From Streptomyces sp. NBC_00568 (GTDB taxonomy: Bacteria; Actinomycetota; Actinomycetes; Streptomycetales; Streptomycetaceae): DNA of 64,000 bases. The position numbers and the translations under genes were made by a program. The stretch lies in NCBI RefSeq assembly GCF_026341855.1, contig NZ_JAPENW010000001.1, positions 6,749,001 to 6,813,000 on the forward strand, written 5' to 3'. Below the pieces are notes generated by a model, which worked only from the letters and a program-made list of their open reading frames with translations, had not been told where the DNA came from and made no database searches. Shown piece by piece: positions 61,754 through 64,000 of this stretch. Positions within the stretch are counted from its first letter, which is position 1. Each line of letters starts with the position of its first letter.

Positions 61754-62031
61754 AGGACCATGCAGCGTTTGAGGACATCACGCTCCATGACCAGCTCCTT
61801 GTTGCCCCGCTTGAGCTGGGCATTCTCCCGTCGCAACCGCGCAAGTTCCTCGCTCTCACCCGTCGGACCGGCCTTGCCGGCCGCCCGTGCCCTCGACACC
61901 CAGGTGGCCAGCGTCGTCTCGTTGATCCCGAGGTCCTTCGCGACCTGTGGGATCGGCTTGCCGGTCTCCGCCACGATCCGCACAGCCCCCTCACGGAACT
62001 CCACGTCGAACTTCCGCCTCTTGCCCGCCAT
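61741..62031 (-). CDS. IS3 orfA transposase DNA-binding subunit
   Basis: A 96-residue protein with the helix-turn-helix IPQVAKDLGINETTLATWV and a C-terminal leucine-zipper coiled coil (ELARLRRENAQLKRGNKELV) ending in VLKRCMVLWVK. It overlaps the start of orfB by 13 bp, as expected for programmed frameshifting in IS3 elements. It is intact, but the partner orfB is not. Confidence 0.92.
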   Translation of the reverse strand: MAGKRRKFDVEFREGAVRIVAETGKPIPQVAKDLGINETTLATWVSRARAAGKAGPTGESEELARLRRENAQLKRGNKELVMERDVLKRCMVLWVK

Positions 62032-62180
62032 GCCCCTTAACTTCCCCTGCAGTCACGGTCTCTACGCTACGAGGGGAAGGTCACTGCCTGGCCGGCGAGC
62101 GGATCGGCGGTGCGAGGAACTCGCTCTGGGACGCTTCGACGCTCGGGCGGCGTGGTCACGTGCGCAGACGTTCTTCGGTG

Positions 62181-62225
62181 GAGGACGCGTCTCGGGAGGA
62201 CGCGTCTCGGGAGGACGCGTCTCGG
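62181..62225. repeat. 15-bp tandem repeat, three copies
   Basis: Three perfect copies of GAGGACGCGTCTCGG run into the palindrome at 62216-62249. Confidence 0.95.
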
Positions 62226-62249
62226 TGAGTGCGCACTCACCGAGACGCG
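62216..62249. terminator. 34-bp perfect palindrome
   Basis: CGCGTCTCGGTGAGTGC (62216-62232) is followed without a gap by its exact reverse complement (62233-62249). It lies 30 bp after the stop of the acyl-CoA dehydrogenase gene and could act as a terminator in both directions. Confidence 0.7.
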
Positions 62250-62279
62250 CACTCACCGGTCCCACGAGCTTCGGGCGTC

Positions 62280-63461
62280 CTAGTTGCCCGTCTTCCGCAC
62301 CCGGAGGGTGCCGCGCTCGTCCTCCTTCAGCGCGCGGCCGATGATCAGGCGCTGAATCTGGTTGGTGCCCTCGAAGATCTGCATGACCTTGGCCTCGCGC
62401 ATGTAGCGCTCGACCGGGAAATCGCGGGTGTAGCCGGCGCCGCCCAGTACCTGCACCGCGTCGGTGGTGACCTTCATGGCGTTGTCGGTGGCGATCAGCT
62501 TGGCGATCGAGGCCTCGGACTGGAAGGGAAGCCCCTCGTCCTTGAGGCGGGCGGCGGCGAGCGTGGTGGCCCGGGAGACCTGCACCGCCGCGGCCATGTC
62601 GGCGAGGACGAAGGCCAGGCCCTGGTGCTCGATGATGGGGCGGCCGAAGGTCTCGCGCTCCCGGGAGTAGCGCAGCGCGTGGTCCAGCGCCCCCTGGGAG
62701 AGGCCGGTGGCCACCGCCGCGATGCCGAGCCGTCCGCAGTCCAGCCCGGCGAAGGCGATGCGGAGCCCGTCGCCCTCCTCGCCGATCCGGCGGTGGGCGG
62801 GAACGCGGACGTTCTCCAGACGCACGGTGGCGGTGGCGGACCCGGTCAGGCCCATCTTGTGCTCCGGGGGGTCGGCCACCACGCCCGGGGTGTCGGCCGG
62901 GACGAGGAAGCAGGAGATGGCGCGCGAGCCCGTGTCGGACGTACGGGCCATGACCGTGTAGAAGTCCGCGTGCCCACCGTGCGTGGTCCAGGCCTTGGCG
63001 CCGTTGAGCACGTAGTCGTCGCCGTCCCGGACGGCCCGTGTGCGCATCGCGCCCGGGTCGGAACCGGCATGGGCCTCGGACAGGCAGTAGGCGCCGAGCA
63101 GCTCGCCGCCGAGCATGTCCGGGAGCCATTCCTTCTTCTGCTCCTCGGTGCCGAACGAGGCGAGCGCGAAGCAGGACAGCGCGTGCACCGAGACGCCCAC
63201 CGCGACGCTCGCCCACACGGCGGCGATCTCCTCGATGACCTGGAGGTAGACCTCGTAGGGCTGGTCGCCGCCGCCCTGCTCCTCGGGGTAGGGCAGGCTC
63301 AGCAGCCCGGCCCGTCCGAGCGTGCGGAAGACCTCGCGCGGGAACCGCTCCTCGGCCTCCGCCTCGGAGACGCGCGGGGCGAGCTCCTTCTCGGCGAGCT
63401 CGCGGGTCAGGGCGATCAGGTCGACGGCTTCCGACGTGGGGAGCGTGCGGGTCGCGGGCAT
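62280..63461 (-). CDS. Acyl-CoA dehydrogenase
   Basis: A 393-residue FAD enzyme: YCLSEAHAGSDPGAMRTRA and WTTHGGHADFY (flavin loops), RETFGRPIIEHQGLAF, and the catalytic glutamate in IFEGTNQIQR. It oxidises short or branched acyl-CoA esters with electrons passed to ETF. The ATG at 63461 starts the conserved N-terminus. A CGATAC-N4-GTATCG palindrome 54 bp upstream suggests TetR-type control. It is divergent from a decayed CoA-transferase gene that was probably its pathway partner. Confidence 0.95.
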   Translation of the reverse strand: MPATRTLPTSEAVDLIALTRELAEKELAPRVSEAEAEERFPREVFRTLGRAGLLSLPYPEEQGGGDQPYEVYLQVIEEIAAVWASVAVGVSVHALSCFALASFGTEEQKKEWLPDMLGGELLGAYCLSEAHAGSDPGAMRTRAVRDGDDYVLNGAKAWTTHGGHADFYTVMARTSDTGSRAISCFLVPADTPGVVADPPEHKMGLTGSATATVRLENVRVPAHRRIGEEGDGLRIAFAGLDCGRLGIAAVATGLSQGALDHALRYSRERETFGRPIIEHQGLAFVLADMAAAVQVSRATTLAAARLKDEGLPFQSEASIAKLIATDNAMKVTTDAVQVLGGAGYTRDFPVERYMREAKVMQIFEGTNQIQRLIIGRALKEDERGTLRVRKTGN

Positions 63462-63514
63462 GGCGTGTCCTCGGGGGTGGCGGGTCGCGGCCCTGACGAT
63501 TTTGATACGCCAGG

Positions 63515-63530
63515 CGATACAACAGTATCG
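63515..63530. promoter_or_regulatory. TetR-type operator before the acyl-CoA dehydrogenase gene
   Basis: CGATACAACAGTATCG is a perfect 6-bp inverted repeat around AACA in the divergent promoter region, with a further GATAC copy just before it (63504). TetR-family repressors of fatty-acid genes use sites like this. Confidence 0.6.
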
Positions 63531-63599
63531 TTTTTGGTACCGCCGGGCCATGGCGTCCCCCGATGGATCCACCGGCCCTCTGGCCACGTCACCTGTTCT

Positions 63600-64000
63600 G
63601 GACTCGCGGGGCTCCGGTCGGCTCCGCACGCGGCCAGGTGCCGGCCCGAGCCTCGGCGCCGAGGTGGTGCGCGTCGAGCGCCCGCCCGGCCGGGCGCTCG
63701 ACGCTCGGCCCCGACAGCACGACCGACGTCGTCCGGCGTGACCGACGTCGTTCGGTGCGGCCGCCGGCCGGTCCTCGCCGATCTCAAGCAGCCCGCGGGG
63801 CGCTCGCCGGTCAGGGAACTGGTTCCCGCGGCCGACATCCTGGGTGAAGGGACTGCGCCCCGGTGTCGCCGAACGGCTCGGCGACGGACCCGACGACTGC
63901 GGAGAGCGGAATCCCGGGCTCGTCCACGCCCGGGTCACCGGCTGGGGCAGGAGGGTCCGCTCGCCCGGACGCCCGGCCACGACCTGAACCACATCGGCCT
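63600..64000 (+). pseudogene. CaiB/BaiF CoA-transferase family gene, frameshifted (runs off the window)
   Basis: Blocks of a class III CoA-transferase or alpha-methylacyl-CoA racemase appear in order but in shifting frames: LGAEVVRVERPPGR (about 63655), VLADLKQPAGR (63771), GLRPGVAERLGDGPDDCGE then RNPGLVHARVTGWG (about 63850-63945), and GHDLNHIG (about 63978). At least three frame changes separate them. The start region is also lost in the divergent gap. Confidence 0.75.

Larger units (their letters stand above)
60785..62045 (-). mobile_element. IS3-family insertion sequence, inactivated
   Basis: A two-ORF IS3 element on the minus strand: an intact orfA and an orfB broken by a frameshift and a premature stop. 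The ends are approximate because I could not identify terminal inverted repeats with confidence. It lies between the eroded region and the acyl-CoA dehydrogenase gene. Confidence 0.8.

Overview
The window is a very GC-rich chromosomal segment with dense coding on both strands, frequent GTG starts and GGAGG-type ribosome binding sites. Its families (LCAT-like hydrolase, caspase-STAND-WD40 protein, GH75 chitosanase, a DGPF/YCII-ECF42 cassette, a second short Rho, PTS-type dihydroxyacetone kinase) point to Streptomyces or a close relative. All calls come from reading the sequence and recalled family features; no search was run.

Positions 1-17 kb are mostly intact metabolic and regulatory genes: a GT87 glycosyltransferase (5' cut off), a D-Ala-D-Ala carboxypeptidase, a short Rho paralogue, a MarR / alpha-beta hydrolase / cytochrome P450 group with a triple operator, an ECF42 sigma cassette with two matching promoters, a MerR / membrane protein pair with a 19-bp-spacer promoter, a GH13 glucosidase, a methyltransferase carrying an 11-residue repeat insertion, two alpha/beta hydrolases, a GntR regulator and a serine hydrolase. 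From 17 to 24 kb come small hypothetical, immunity-like (Imm32, SMI1/KNR4-like) and remnant genes with an IS5 fragment. From 24 to 42 kb come an acetylxylan esterase, a universal stress protein, a molybdenum oxidoreductase plus flavin reductase, a quinone-reductase-like MDR plus GNAT pair, a MarR regulator whose operator resembles one in front of a fadH-type dienoyl-CoA reductase, a PrmC-like methyltransferase behind a probable leader peptide, PadR and LysR regulators, a fibronectin-III lipoprotein divergent from a GH75 chitosanase, and the dhaKLM kinase genes.

The 42-62 kb stretch is accessory DNA and the most interesting part. A graveyard of eroded genes (a many-times-frameshifted nuclease-like gene, an esterase fused to an IS5 remnant) borders one 15-kb minus-strand operon of five genes, 44.4-59.3 kb. 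In order of transcription they encode an LCAT-like lipase/acyltransferase, a caspase-like/STAND NTPase/WD40 protein, a pseudokinase fused to a UPF1-type SF1 helicase, a large protein with degenerate phospholipase-D motifs, and a large protein ending in a GHKL ATPase domain. Two junctions are GTGA stop-start overlaps. Architecture and setting suggest a multi-protein anti-invader (abortive-infection type) system in which the STAND protein senses, the caspase and lipase act as effectors, and the catalytically dead modules act as decoys or adaptors; this role is inferred. A mutated IS3 element and more eroded DNA lie upstream, followed by an acyl-CoA dehydrogenase divergent from a decayed CoA-transferase gene at the window end.

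A second theme is an unusual number of short tandem repeats, each with a different unit (4 to 33 bp), mostly in gaps between genes.
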